DNA of 64,000 bases from Candidatus Binatia bacterium (GCA_036493895.1 DASXOZ010000070.1:288868-352867), one strand, 5' to 3'. Shown: positions 20,645 to 28,238, counted from the first letter of the stretch. Made by a program: numbers and translations. The notes: generated by a model not told the origin, from the letters alone.

Positions 20645-21907
20645 ATGACCAGTTTCACTACAGGCCTCCAATGCCGCGAATGCCACGAGAAATACCCGTG
20701 GAGCCCCCTGCACGTCTGCGAGCTGTGCTTCGGGCCGCTCGAGGTGCAGTACGACTATGAAGGAATCGCGCGCACGCTGACGCGCGAGCTCATCGCTTCG
20801 CGCCCTCGCAACCTGTGGCGCTACCGCGAGCTGCTGCCGGTTTCGGGAGAGCCGAAGGTCGGCCTCTACTCGGGCTTCACGCCGCTGGTCAAGGCGGACA
20901 ACCTGGCCCGCGTGCTCGGCGTCAAGGACCTCTGGGTCAAGGACGACTCGTGCAACCATCCGACGTTCTCGTACAAGGACCGCGTCGTGTCGGTCGCGAT
21001 CTCGGCGGCCGTCGAGTTCGGTTTCGACACGGTCTCGTGCGCGTCGACCGGCAACCTTGCCAACTCGGTGTCGGCGCACGCTGCGCGCGCCGGCCTTCGC
21101 TGCTTCATCTTCATCCCGAACAACCTGGAGCGCGGCAAGGTGATCGGCTCGACCATTTACGATCCGACGGCTGTCGCGATCTCGGGTAACTACGATGACG
21201 TCAACCGTCTGTGCACCGAGATCGCCGACAAGTACGGCTGGGCCTTCGTCAACATCAACCTGAGACCGTTCTACACCGAAGGCGCCAAGACGTACGGCTT
21301 CGAAGTGGCCGAGCAGCTCGGCTGGAACCTGCCGAAACACATCGTCGTGCCGACTGCCGGCGGCACGATCCTTCCGAAGATCGCCAAGGCTTTCGACGAG
21401 CTGATCCAGGTGGGGCTGGTCGAAAAACAGCCGTACAAGATCTACTCGGCCCAGGCTGCCGGCTGCGCGCCGGTGGTCAACGCGATCCGCCGCGGTGCCG
21501 ACCTGATCGAGCCCGTCAAGCCGCACACGATCGCCAAGTCGATCGCGATCGGAAATCCGGCCGATGGTTACTACGTGCTCGGCGCCGTGCGCGACAGCGG
21601 AGGCTGGGGCGAAGCGGTGACTGACGCCGAGATCGTCGAAGGTATCCGCCTTCTGGCGCGCACCGAAGGCATCTTCACCGAGCCTGCCGGCGGCACGACC
21701 GTCGCCGTCACCAAGAAGCTGATCGAGCAGGGCCGCATTCCGCGCGACGAGACGACGGTGATCTGCGTGACCGGCAACGGATACAAGACGATCGAAGCGG
21801 TGCAGGACGCCGTTCCGGTGCCTCACGAGATCGCCGCCAAGCTCGAAGACTTCGATGCCCTGTACGAAGGGCTCGACCACAAGGCCGGCGTGCGGCGCAT
21901 CGCCTGA
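20645..21907 (+). CDS. thrC: Threonine synthase homologue with N-terminal zinc ribbon
   Basis: A 420-residue fold-type II PLP enzyme. The N-terminus has four cysteines in a zinc-ribbon pattern (C10, C13, C25, C28). The PLP lysine is K111 in TFSYKDR, where most threonine synthases have SFKDR; SCASTGNLANSVSAHAARAG is the phosphate-binding and alpha/beta core, and VPTAGGTILPKI the PLP-phosphate loop. The family converts O-phosphohomoserine to threonine. Its place between an E1 and a sulfur carrier under a SAM riboswitch suggests the O-phosphohomoserine could here be turned into homocysteine with protein-bound sulfur; that is inference. The RBS AGGAGAACCCAGCC resembles that of the carrier gene. 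Confidence 0.85.
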   Translation: MTSFTTGLQCRECHEKYPWSPLHVCELCFGPLEVQYDYEGIARTLTRELIASRPRNLWRYRELLPVSGEPKVGLYSGFTPLVKADNLARVLGVKDLWVKDDSCNHPTFSYKDRVVSVAISAAVEFGFDTVSCASTGNLANSVSAHAARAGLRCFIFIPNNLERGKVIGSTIYDPTAVAISGNYDDVNRLCTEIADKYGWAFVNINLRPFYTEGAKTYGFEVAEQLGWNLPKHIVVPTAGGTILPKIAKAFDELIQVGLVEKQPYKIYSAQAAGCAPVVNAIRRGADLIEPVKPHTIAKSIAIGNPADGYYVLGAVRDSGGWGEAVTDAEIVEGIRLLARTEGIFTEPAGGTTVAVTKKLIEQGRIPRDETTVICVTGNGYKTIEAVQDAVPVPHEIAAKLEDFDALYEGLDHKAGVRRIA

Positions 21908-21941
21908 CGCCGCAAAGCCTTCCATTCAAGGAGAACCAGCC

Positions 21942-22232
21942 ATGTCCGTCCGTGTCAGAATCCCCACCCCGCTTCGCAAGTACACCGCAGGCAAGGACGC
22001 CGTCGCCGCCGAAGGCGCAACGATTGCTGCGATCCTCGACGACCTCGAGAAGTCGTGTCCCGGGCTCAAGGAGCGCATCTGCGACAGCGAGGGCGCCGTT
22101 CGCCGCTTCGTCAACCTGTACATCAACGGCGACGACATTCGTTTCCTCGACAACACCGGCTCGCCCGTCAAGGACGGTGACGAGATCAGCATCGTGCCGG
22201 CCATCGCCGGCGGTGCGCCCGCGCGCCGGTAG
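21942..22232 (+). CDS. MoaD/ThiS-like sulfur-carrier protein with tail after GG
   Basis: A 96-residue beta-grasp protein: MSVRVRIPTPLRKYTAGK, NLYINGDDIRFLDN and GDEISIVPAIAGG are the MoaD/CysO pattern. In active carriers the chain ends in GG, which is adenylated and turned into a thiocarboxylate. Here the diglycine (90-91) is followed by APARR, so a protease must remove five residues first, as reported for QbsE and HcyS. No JAMM protease is seen in the window. The start has AAGGAG and is 34 nt from the thrC stop. Confidence 0.9.
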   Translation: MSVRVRIPTPLRKYTAGKDAVAAEGATIAAILDDLEKSCPGLKERICDSEGAVRRFVNLYINGDDIRFLDNTGSPVKDGDEISIVPAIAGGAPARR

Positions 22233-22286
22233 CACACTGCGGAATCCGGCCCACCTGCGTCGGGAAATCCGATAGGCTGCTTCGTT

Positions 22287-23273
22287 GTGACGCTTGGATC
22301 TCGCCGCTCGCCGGCTCGCCTCTCGGGGGACGGGCCCGGCATCGTCGATCTGATCGGCAGGACGCCGCTCGTGCGCCTGCGCTGCCTCGCGCGCGAGCTC
22401 GCGCCGGGCGTGGAACTGTACGGCAAGCTCGAAGGCTTCAATCCCGGCGGATCGGTCAAGGCGCGCGCAGCGTGGAACATGGTGCGCCGCGGGCTGGAAA
22501 GCGGAGAGCTGAGGCCGGGCAAGACGATCCTGGATTCGACGTCAGGCAACACCGGCATCGCACTTGCGATGATCGGCGCCGCGCTCGGTTACGCGGTGCG
22601 GCTGGTGATGCCAGAGAACGTTTCGACGGAAAGAAAGCGCGTGCTCGAGGCCTACGGCGCCGACGTCGTCTACTCGAATCCCCTCGAAGGCAGCGACGGG
22701 GCGATCCTGGTCGCGCGCGAGGTCTACGCTGCCGACCGGGAGCGCTACTTCAAGCCCGACCAGTACAACAACGAAGCCAACCCCGAGGCGCACTACAAGA
22801 CCACGGGTCCGGAGATCTGGGAGCAGACCGGCGGCCGCGTTACGCACCTCGTCGCGACGATCGGCACCGGCGGAACCGTCATCGGCAGCGGGCGCTTCCT
22901 CAAGGAGCAGAGCGCCGCTGTCGAGATCGTCGCGGTCGAGCCGGACGACGCGTTCCACGGCATCGAGGGGCTCAAGCACATGGAGAGCTCGATCGTGCCG
23001 GGCATCTGGCACCGCGACGGCGTCGACCGTCTGGTCGGGGTCGCAACCGACGACGCGTACGACATGGTCTATCGCCTTGCCGCCGAGGATGGGCTCGTGC
23101 TCGGGCAGTCCTGCGGCGCGGCCGTCGTCGGTGCTCTCCAGGTCGCGCGCGGCCTGGAGTCCGCCTGCATCGTCGCGATCCTGCCGGACTTCGGCGACCG
23201 CTATCTTTCCACCAACCTGTGGCTCGGCTGGCGCGACCGCCACGAGCTTGCCGCCTCGCGCGCGCACGGCTGA
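22287..23273 (+). CDS. cysM: Cysteine synthase homologue (CysM/CysK type)
   Basis: A 328-residue fold-type II PLP enzyme. It has LIGRTPLVRL, PLP lysine K58 (NPGGSVKAR), the substrate loop STSGNTGIALA, ATIGTGGTVIGSGRFLK (PLP-phosphate loop) and a conserved QSCGAAVVGAL (PLP ring nitrogen serine region). Members use O-acetylserine and sulfide; the Mycobacterium CysM instead uses O-phosphoserine and the thiocarboxylate CysO. Position next to a carrier gene favours the latter mode here (inference). The GTG start has no good Shine-Dalgarno sequence, and translation may be coupled to the carrier gene. Confidence 0.9.
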   Translation: MTLGSRRSPARLSGDGPGIVDLIGRTPLVRLRCLARELAPGVELYGKLEGFNPGGSVKARAAWNMVRRGLESGELRPGKTILDSTSGNTGIALAMIGAALGYAVRLVMPENVSTERKRVLEAYGADVVYSNPLEGSDGAILVAREVYAADRERYFKPDQYNNEANPEAHYKTTGPEIWEQTGGRVTHLVATIGTGGTVIGSGRFLKEQSAAVEIVAVEPDDAFHGIEGLKHMESSIVPGIWHRDGVDRLVGVATDDAYDMVYRLAAEDGLVLGQSCGAAVVGALQVARGLESACIVAILPDFGDRYLSTNLWLGWRDRHELAASRAHG

Positions 23274-23291
23274 AGGAGCACCGTCATCACC

Positions 23292-23531
23292 ATGGCCATC
23301 CAGCGTTTCTACCTCACGTACAGCCAGGAAAAGATCAAGGAGCCGATCATCTACTCGGTCGGCAAGAAGTTCCGCGTGGTCACGAACATCCGCAGCGCGT
23401 CGGTGTCCGATCACATCGGCATCGTCGGCCTCGAGCTCGATGGCGAGCAGGCGGAGATCGATGCAGCGGTCGAGTGGATCGCCGCGCAGGGCGTCAAGGT
23501 CGAGCCGATCGAGAAGAACGTCATCGAGTAA
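23292..23531 (+). CDS. Stand-alone NIL-domain protein
   Basis: A 79-residue protein (MAIQRFYLTYSQEKIKEPII, then HIGIVGLELDGEQAEIDAAV and a short VKVEPIE strand), matching the ferredoxin-like NIL fold. NIL domains form the methionine-binding C-terminus of the MetN transporter ATPase and also occur next to ferredoxins and DUF39 proteins linked to homocysteine synthesis. In this operon it could sense methionine or assist sulfur transfer (inference). AAGGAG lies 13 nt before the ATG, a long spacing. Confidence 0.85.
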   Translation: MAIQRFYLTYSQEKIKEPIIYSVGKKFRVVTNIRSASVSDHIGIVGLELDGEQAEIDAAVEWIAAQGVKVEPIEKNVIE

Positions 23532-23550
23532 GGCGTGCCCGGCGATCCGG

Positions 23551-23615
23551 TTCGATGATCCTCTTCGATGATCCTCTTCGATGATCCCCTTCGATGATCC
23601 CCTTCGATGATCCTG
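23551..23615. repeat. 13-bp tandem repeat, five copies
   Basis: Five head-to-tail copies of TTCGATGATCCYC start every 13 bp from 23551; the two first end CTC, the next two CCC, the last CTG. The array lies between the NIL gene and the short E1-like gene and ends 13 nt before the latter's GTG. Confidence 0.95.
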
Positions 23616-23627
23616 CACGAGTGATTC

Positions 23628-24107
23628 GTGCTCGATGACGATGCGATCGCGCGCTATGCGCGCCAGATCGTCGTGCCCGGCATCGGGGCTGCGGGCCAGG
23701 GGAAGCTCTTCGCTTCCGCCGCGCTCGTGCTCGGCAACGGGCGTGGATGCGAGCAGGCGGCGCTCTATCTGACCGCTGCCGGAGTGCGCGTTTTCGTGAA
23801 GCCCCAAGACCTTCCCGCCGCCACGACGATCGACGTCGCGATCGCCTGCGATGCGACGGCTCTCGATGACGCTGCCCACGCTTCTCTGCTCGGATGGAAC
23901 GCTCCGGTCTGCTGGTACGTGCTCGATCGCGGGGGGTTCACGAGCGGCGTGCATCCGGACGCGCAGTTACCGGCCGCCGCGCCGCGAACGCTCGACGGCG
24001 CGACGGATGCATTGCACGACGCCGCAGCCTGCGACGTGGCCGCCGTCGCGTGCGCGATCCTGGTCGGCCTGCCGTGGCGGCCGGGCCTGTTTCATTTCGA
24101 GATCTGA
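23628..24107 (+). CDS. Shortened E1-like protein keeping the N-terminal Arg motif
   Basis: A 159-residue protein that starts like MoeB/ThiF: RYARQIVVPGIGAAGQGKL (9-27), followed by ALVLGNGRGCEQAA, where the nucleotide loop GxGxxG is changed to GNGRGC (36-41). The acidic ribose-binding residue, NLQRQ, the catalytic aspartates and the zinc cysteines are absent. The C-terminus DVAAVACAILVGLPWRPGLF resembles the last helices of E1 folds. It cannot adenylate on its own. R9 and R12 correspond to the arginine-finger region that acts on the partner's ATP in MoeB. Degenerate paralogue or regulatory subunit are both possible. GTG start without a clear Shine-Dalgarno sequence. Confidence 0.75.
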   Translation: MLDDDAIARYARQIVVPGIGAAGQGKLFASAALVLGNGRGCEQAALYLTAAGVRVFVKPQDLPAATTIDVAIACDATALDDAAHASLLGWNAPVCWYVLDRGGFTSGVHPDAQLPAAAPRTLDGATDALHDAAACDVAAVACAILVGLPWRPGLFHFEI

Positions 24108-24160
24108 CTGCAATCCCACTGCGCCAGGATTGGCCGGCAGCGCACGCGGGACCGGTTGCG

Positions 24161-25513
24161 CTACAGGCTCGCGTCCACCGCCAGAAGAGCTTCCGTGCGC
24201 GAAAGTGCGATCTGCGCGCAGGCTCTCGTCACGTCGTGCACCATGGTGCGATCGAGAGTCACGAGAAACTCGCGAGCGGAAATCTTGCGCGCGAACATCC
24301 GCGTTGCCTGCAGGCGGGCGCGGGCGGTCCCCTCGTCGCCCAGGCTGCGGTAGACGAACGCAGTCAGCGGCGACACGGTCAGATCGCCCACCGACTCCCT
24401 CGCGCGTCCCGTTTCCAGCACGGCGAGAAGCTGTGAGTCGACGCGCGCCGAAGCAGGCGCCGGTGGCAGGAACTGCTCGACCCGGTCGGGCCTGCCGCCC
24501 GTCTCGTGGATATCTCCGAGAAGCATGGACACCGGGCAGTCCCCGCCTGTCACCGTCGCGAGTGCCTCGATGATCGCGATGGTGGCGACTTTCGATCCGA
24601 GGTAGCGGCCGGCGAACTCGAGGTTGCGGCGCGCTGCCGCGCGCAGATCGGCGAACTCCGTCGCCGCGGGCGTGCCCCGGTAGCGGTGAAAGATGTGGTC
24701 CGGATCGAGCGTGGCGAGGAATGCTTCCATGCGCGTGAGCGCTTCGCGGTATTCCCGGATCGAATAGACACCCACGGCTGCCAGCGGAGCATTGGATTCC
24801 TCGATGAGTTGCCAGGTGGTCGCGAGGAAGATGCCAGGATCGGGCTCCGCGAAGGTGATGACGTCACGGTTGCCGAGCACCACGGCATCATTCAGGATGG
24901 CGTCGATCTCGTCTTCCCGCAGCGCAATGTCCAGCATCCGGCCCAGCGCGCGCACGCGACCGGCGAGCACTTCCGACGGTTCGTTGCCATCGCGATCCAC
25001 GCCGCGAAACGGCACGGTCGCCTCGATGCAGGCCGCGACTGCGATCACACCGGACAGCGGCAGGTAGGGTTGCAATTCGCGAGCCGCCACCACGGCGCTC
25101 AGGAACTCGTTGAGCCCGCCGTACAGCGGCAGCGTCTGTCCGGCCTCAAAACCGAACAGGGTCGCACACGCGAGCAGACCGGCGTCGCCGACCTCGATCG
25201 GCTTCAGCACCACGGTCTGCTTGCCCGACCTCGTCACCCGCTTCAGAAGTCCGTGCGCGCGCCGCGGGAAACCTCCGTCGAGTTGGAAATAGACGAGATC
25301 GTGAAACAGCGTCGCGAGCACCTGGCGCGGGTTCATCCCTTCGCACATCGCGAACACGTGGGCCGAGGTGTGGTACACGCGCCGACCCTGGTCCATCGAG
25401 TCGTGGATGAGCATGGCGAGTCTCTCGATGTCCTCGTCCGGCACGTCGGCCGACAGCTCCCGGAACGCTTCGGCGAACAGGCGAATGAAGTGGTTGATCG
25501 TCGCGATGGCCAT
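24161..25513 (-). CDS. HD-type metal-dependent hydrolase-like protein
   Basis: A 450-residue protein, probably soluble. H48 and H52 (YHTSAH) and H71-D72 (TLFHDLVYF) have the spacing of an HD metal site, so a phosphohydrolase-like fold is likely, but the remaining HD ligands are not obvious. The C-terminal half shows no recognised motif. The ATG reading MAIATINHF was chosen; a further 53 codons upstream are Arg/Gly/Pro-rich and look non-coding. It is 292 bp downstream of the ECF sigma unit and convergent with the sulfur operon. Function unknown. Confidence 0.65.
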   Translation of the reverse strand: MAIATINHFIRLFAEAFRELSADVPDEDIERLAMLIHDSMDQGRRVYHTSAHVFAMCEGMNPRQVLATLFHDLVYFQLDGGFPRRAHGLLKRVTRSGKQTVVLKPIEVGDAGLLACATLFGFEAGQTLPLYGGLNEFLSAVVAARELQPYLPLSGVIAVAACIEATVPFRGVDRDGNEPSEVLAGRVRALGRMLDIALREDEIDAILNDAVVLGNRDVITFAEPDPGIFLATTWQLIEESNAPLAAVGVYSIREYREALTRMEAFLATLDPDHIFHRYRGTPAATEFADLRAAARRNLEFAGRYLGSKVATIAIIEALATVTGGDCPVSMLLGDIHETGGRPDRVEQFLPPAPASARVDSQLLAVLETGRARESVGDLTVSPLTAFVYRSLGDEGTARARLQATRMFARKISAREFLVTLDRTMVHDVTRACAQIALSRTEALLAVDASL

Positions 25514-25632
25514 GACCGGAATCTCGTGCCGCCCGGCGCGAGAGGGCACGCCCTGCGTGTCGCACGGCCCGCGATGCCCGCCCACCCACGTCTTGCGCGA
25601 GTATCGCTCCGATTGCGGGCTCCGTCCATCGC

Positions 25633-25797
25633 GTGAATCCCGGGCGTTCGTCACAGGAGCTGCGTGCGGCATACCGTGGCGGTTGCAGCGGGCTGCACAT
25701 GGGACGAATCGGCGCCTACGGGAAGGCTCCGCACGCGGTGGTGTGGGAGTCGGCGGTCGGGCGCCTGATCGGCGATCGATATCTGGAGCGGAGGTGA
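25633..25797 (+). CDS. Possible 54-residue ORF, doubtful
   Basis: A short GTG-started reading frame in the 292-bp gap between two minus-strand genes. Its second half, RIGAYGKAPHAVVWESAVG then RLIGDRYLERR, has a composition unlike random GC-rich frames and may be the remnant of a larger gene. No ribosome-binding site and no recognised family. Listed because nothing else explains the gap. Confidence 0.2.
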   Translation: MNPGRSSQELRAAYRGGCSGLHMGRIGAYGKAPHAVVWESAVGRLIGDRYLERR

Positions 25798-25805
25798 CGA
25801 GGAGT

Positions 25806-26129
25806 TCAGCGCGGCGCGAACGGCATCGGCGGCAGGTCGATCTCGAAGCCGAACACTTCGACGAGCAGGAACACGACGACGAGCAGCGCGAAGCTCATGA
25901 CGAGCAGGCTGGCGACCGCCACCCCCGACATCACGAAGATCGTCGCCGCGCCGGCAACCGAGACGAGCGGCGACAGGTAGGACCAGCGGTTCCAGGGATA
26001 CACGGGCGCGAACAGCGTCGAGAAGCTGGGACCGCCGTCATCGGGACCGCTCCAGCGCCCTTGCTCGCCCGGACCTGTCCCGAGCCCGAAAGGGAACCCG
26101 GATGCTTCGTACTGCTGGGATCCCGCCAT
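25806..26129 (-). CDS. Small membrane protein of ECF sigma unit
   Basis: A 107-residue protein with a Gly/Pro-rich N-terminal half and two adjoining hydrophobic stretches (about 52-75 and 77-96), ending in IDLPPMPFAPR. It is the last gene of the sigma/anti-sigma unit, 13 nt after the exported protein. No known family recognised. An envelope role is suggested by context only. Confidence 0.65.
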   Translation of the reverse strand: MAGSQQYEASGFPFGLGTGPGEQGRWSGPDDGGPSFSTLFAPVYPWNRWSYLSPLVSVAGAATIFVMSGVAVASLLVMSFALLVVVFLLVEVFGFEIDLPPMPFAPR

Positions 26130-26142
26130 TGCGGAGCGCGCC

Positions 26143-26766
26143 TCAGTGCTGGCCGGTGGGTGCTACGGCAGCGGGCGCCGCAGACGGCATCGCCGCCTGC
26201 ACGGCCGGCGTCGGGCAGTGCGAGTCGGATGCGGAAGCGCCCTCAGCGTCTTCCGGGTCGTCCGCAGCGTTGCTGTCGCCCGAGGACTTGGCGTCGTCGA
26301 ATGCCGCATCCTCGGTGCGCCACGGGCGCGAGCCGATGGTGATCACCAGCGTGCCGTTGTCGTCGCGCGGTCCTCCGAGCAGGACCACCGATCCGAGCTC
26401 GAGCTTGACGTACGTGTTGACGACCGGGTGGTTGTCTTCGTTGAGCAGGATGTGCAGGCGAAGATGGTCAGGCGTGTGCTCGCGCGTCGTGATGTGCAGG
26501 TAGCGGCCGTTGGGCAGGTCCATGCCGCACTGGCCGCCGTTGCCGTGCAGCACGCGCGTATCGCTTCGCACGAGGGTGTAGCTCTTGAACCGAAGCTGTT
26601 TCAGCTCGCCGCGAAGGCTGGCCAGGCGCGAGTCGAAGGTACGTCCGGAGTTGGACGCGAGAACGGTGGCGATCTGGATCGTCGTGCGGTTTTCCGCCAG
26701 CGCCGAGGTCGACAGCAGGGACGCCAGCGAAACCGCGGCCAGAACGAACCTGGAGGGTTTGATCAT
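26143..26766 (-). CDS. Exported protein of unknown function in ECF sigma unit
   Basis: A 207-residue protein with a clear Sec signal peptide (about 1-24, cleavage after STSALA). The mature part begins IQIATVLASNSGRTFDSRLA, continues with SYTLVRSDTRV, LPNGRYLHI and HILLNEDN, and has VLLGGPRDDNGTLVITIGSR near residue 150. It resembles exported beta-rich proteins of deltaproteobacteria without assigned role. An acidic, Ala/Pro-rich tail follows. The ATG overlaps the anti-sigma gene stop (ATGA), so it is probably made together with it and may be the sensed or protected component. Confidence 0.75.
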   Translation of the reverse strand: MIKPSRFVLAAVSLASLLSTSALAENRTTIQIATVLASNSGRTFDSRLASLRGELKQLRFKSYTLVRSDTRVLHGNGGQCGMDLPNGRYLHITTREHTPDHLRLHILLNEDNHPVVNTYVKLELGSVVLLGGPRDDNGTLVITIGSRPWRTEDAAFDDAKSSGDSNAADDPEDAEGASASDSHCPTPAVQAAMPSAAPAAVAPTGQH

Positions 26767-27566
26767 CGCTCTAGGCCGGCCAGGCGGATCGGTGTGCCTT
26801 GCTCGCGAGCTTCGACCCAGATCACGCGAGCGTTCGTGCGCGGCTGCACCCACGTGGAAACCTGGCGGCCCGGAGCCGCTTCGAGGTCGTCGACGTGCGC
26901 CGACTGCGGATGCGCCAGCGGAGGTGGAATGTAAGCGACAGGGGCGACGATGTTGCGCAAGGCCGCGCGCGAAGCGCGATAGAACGACGTCGAGTTGTGC
27001 GCCGAAGCGGTCCTCACCGTTGCCGGCGCACTGGCGATCCATCCGGTAGTGCCGGTAGTGCCCGTAGTGCCGGCAGTGCCGGTACCGCGCAACGATTTCG
27101 GCATCGGCACGAACAGCATCACGACGGCTGCGGCCGCCATGGCCGAGACTCCGGCAACCGAGGCCAGCCGCACGATGGCCGACAGCCCGCGACGCGGACG
27201 CGAACGACGGCGATCTGCCGCATCATGCGCGGCGCCACGGCGCGCGCCCTCGCGTTCGAACGACGCATCGCGATCGGCAACGTGGCGGTGTGGAGCGGCG
27301 GCGGCGGGCGGCATGCCGAGAGCGGCGTGAACGTCGGCGGCGAGCCCGGAAACGTCCACGGCCGTGACGAGATCCGACACGGCCGTGGAAAGAAGGATTC
27401 TGGTCTGCTGCCAGCGAGTGACCTCGCGATCACAGGCTCGACAATTGAAGATGTGGCGCGATGCCGCCAGGGCCTGGTCGCCGGAGAGGAGGTCGTCGAC
27501 GTAGCGGTCGAAGAGCTGCTCGAAGTCCGTGCAGGACAGATCCGGGATGTTGCCTGCAGGCGCCAC
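26763..27566 (-). CDS. Anti-sigma factor with zinc-finger (zf-HC2/RsiW-like)
   Basis: A 267-residue protein. Its N-terminus carries C-x(27)-H-x(3)-C-x(2)-C (SCTDFEQLF through ASRHIFNCRAC), the ZAS zinc-binding anti-sigma motif. One membrane helix follows at roughly 135-155 (ASVAGVSAMAAAAVVMLFV), then a periplasmic part. It therefore binds the adjacent ECF sigma factor at the inner membrane. GTG start, 2 nt after the sigma stop, with AGGAGA 10 nt upstream. A 9-bp tandem repeat inside the gene encodes a Gly-Thr-Thr run right after the membrane segment. Confidence 0.88.
   Translation of the reverse strand: MAPAGNIPDLSCTDFEQLFDRYVDDLLSGDQALAASRHIFNCRACDREVTRWQQTRILLSTAVSDLVTAVDVSGLAADVHAALGMPPAAAAPHRHVADRDASFEREGARRGAAHDAADRRRSRPRRGLSAIVRLASVAGVSAMAAAAVVMLFVPMPKSLRGTGTAGTTGTTGTTGWIASAPATVRTASAHNSTSFYRASRAALRNIVAPVAYIPPPLAHPQSAHVDDLEAAPGRQVSTWVQPRTNARVIWVEAREQGTPIRLAGLER
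27043..27087. repeat. 9-bp tandem repeat inside the anti-sigma gene
   Basis: Five units of CCGGTAGTG (with single changes) run from 27043 to 27087. Since the unit is a multiple of three, copy-number change would alter the length of the Gly/Thr linker (GTAGTTGTTGTTG) after the membrane segment without a frameshift. Confidence 0.9.
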
Positions 27567-27568
27567 GA

Positions 27569-28165
27569 TCAGAGCATCTCCTGAAGGCGGGATTGAAGCT
27601 TCTTGCGTGCGTAATGCAAGCGACTCATTACCGTTCCGAGTGAGCACTCGAGAACTTCGCTGATTTCTTCGTAGGAGAGCCCGTCGATTTCGCGCAGGAG
27701 TATGACCGCGCGATGATCGGGCGTCAAACTTTCAATCGCCTCGAAGATCTTCCTGCCGAGTTCCCGGCTGCGCACGCTCTTGAAAGGATCGATGCCGAGG
27801 GTGGCGGAGCCGTCTCCGACGGCGTCTTCCTTGACGGCGACGCTGTCGTCGAATTCTACCAGCGGCCTTTTGCCGCCTCGTCTCTGGTGGTCGATCGCCA
27901 GGTTCATCGCGATTCGGTAAATCCAGGTGTAGAACGACGACTCACCCTTGAAGCCGTCGAGGTTGCGAAACGCCCTGACGAAAGTTTCCTGGAGGATCTC
28001 GCGGGCGTCCTCCGGATTGCGGACCATGCCGACGATGACCGACAGCAGGCGGCGCTCGTAGCGCTCGAGGAGTTTCTGGACGGCGTCTCGGTCCCCGGCT
28101 TGGGCCCGGGTGACGAGTTCGCCATCGGCAGGATCCACCCGTTTGTCTCCATAGTCCTGGGCCAT
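27569..28165 (-). CDS. ECF (RpoE-like) RNA polymerase sigma factor
   Basis: A 198-residue group 4 sigma factor. Region 2 spans VIVGMVRNPEDAREILQETF and YTWIYRIAMNLAIDHQRR (-10 recognition); region 4 spans SLTPDHRAVILLREIDG and LSYEEISEVLECSLGTVMSR (-35 recognition helix-turn-helix). The ATG giving MAQDYGDKRVD was chosen because upstream in-frame codons are non-conserved. It heads a four-gene unit with the anti-sigma factor, an exported and a membrane protein, typical of envelope-stress control. It lies 73 bp downstream of polA. Confidence 0.92.
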   Translation of the reverse strand: MAQDYGDKRVDPADGELVTRAQAGDRDAVQKLLERYERRLLSVIVGMVRNPEDAREILQETFVRAFRNLDGFKGESSFYTWIYRIAMNLAIDHQRRGGKRPLVEFDDSVAVKEDAVGDGSATLGIDPFKSVRSRELGRKIFEAIESLTPDHRAVILLREIDGLSYEEISEVLECSLGTVMSRLHYARKKLQSRLQEML

Positions 28166-28238
28166 AGACGCTACAGGTAGTCCCTTATTCGCCCTGCGCA
28201 GCGTCCGATCCGTCCCGAATTGAACGATTTTTTGGCGT

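Noticed and set aside
20225..21925. Minus-strand frame opposite the threonine synthase homologue
   Set aside because: The plus strand has PLP and zinc motifs, a ribosome-binding site and operon context; the antisense frame has none.
23551..23615. CRISPR array
   Set aside because: The 13-bp units are directly joined with no spacers, and no cas genes are present.
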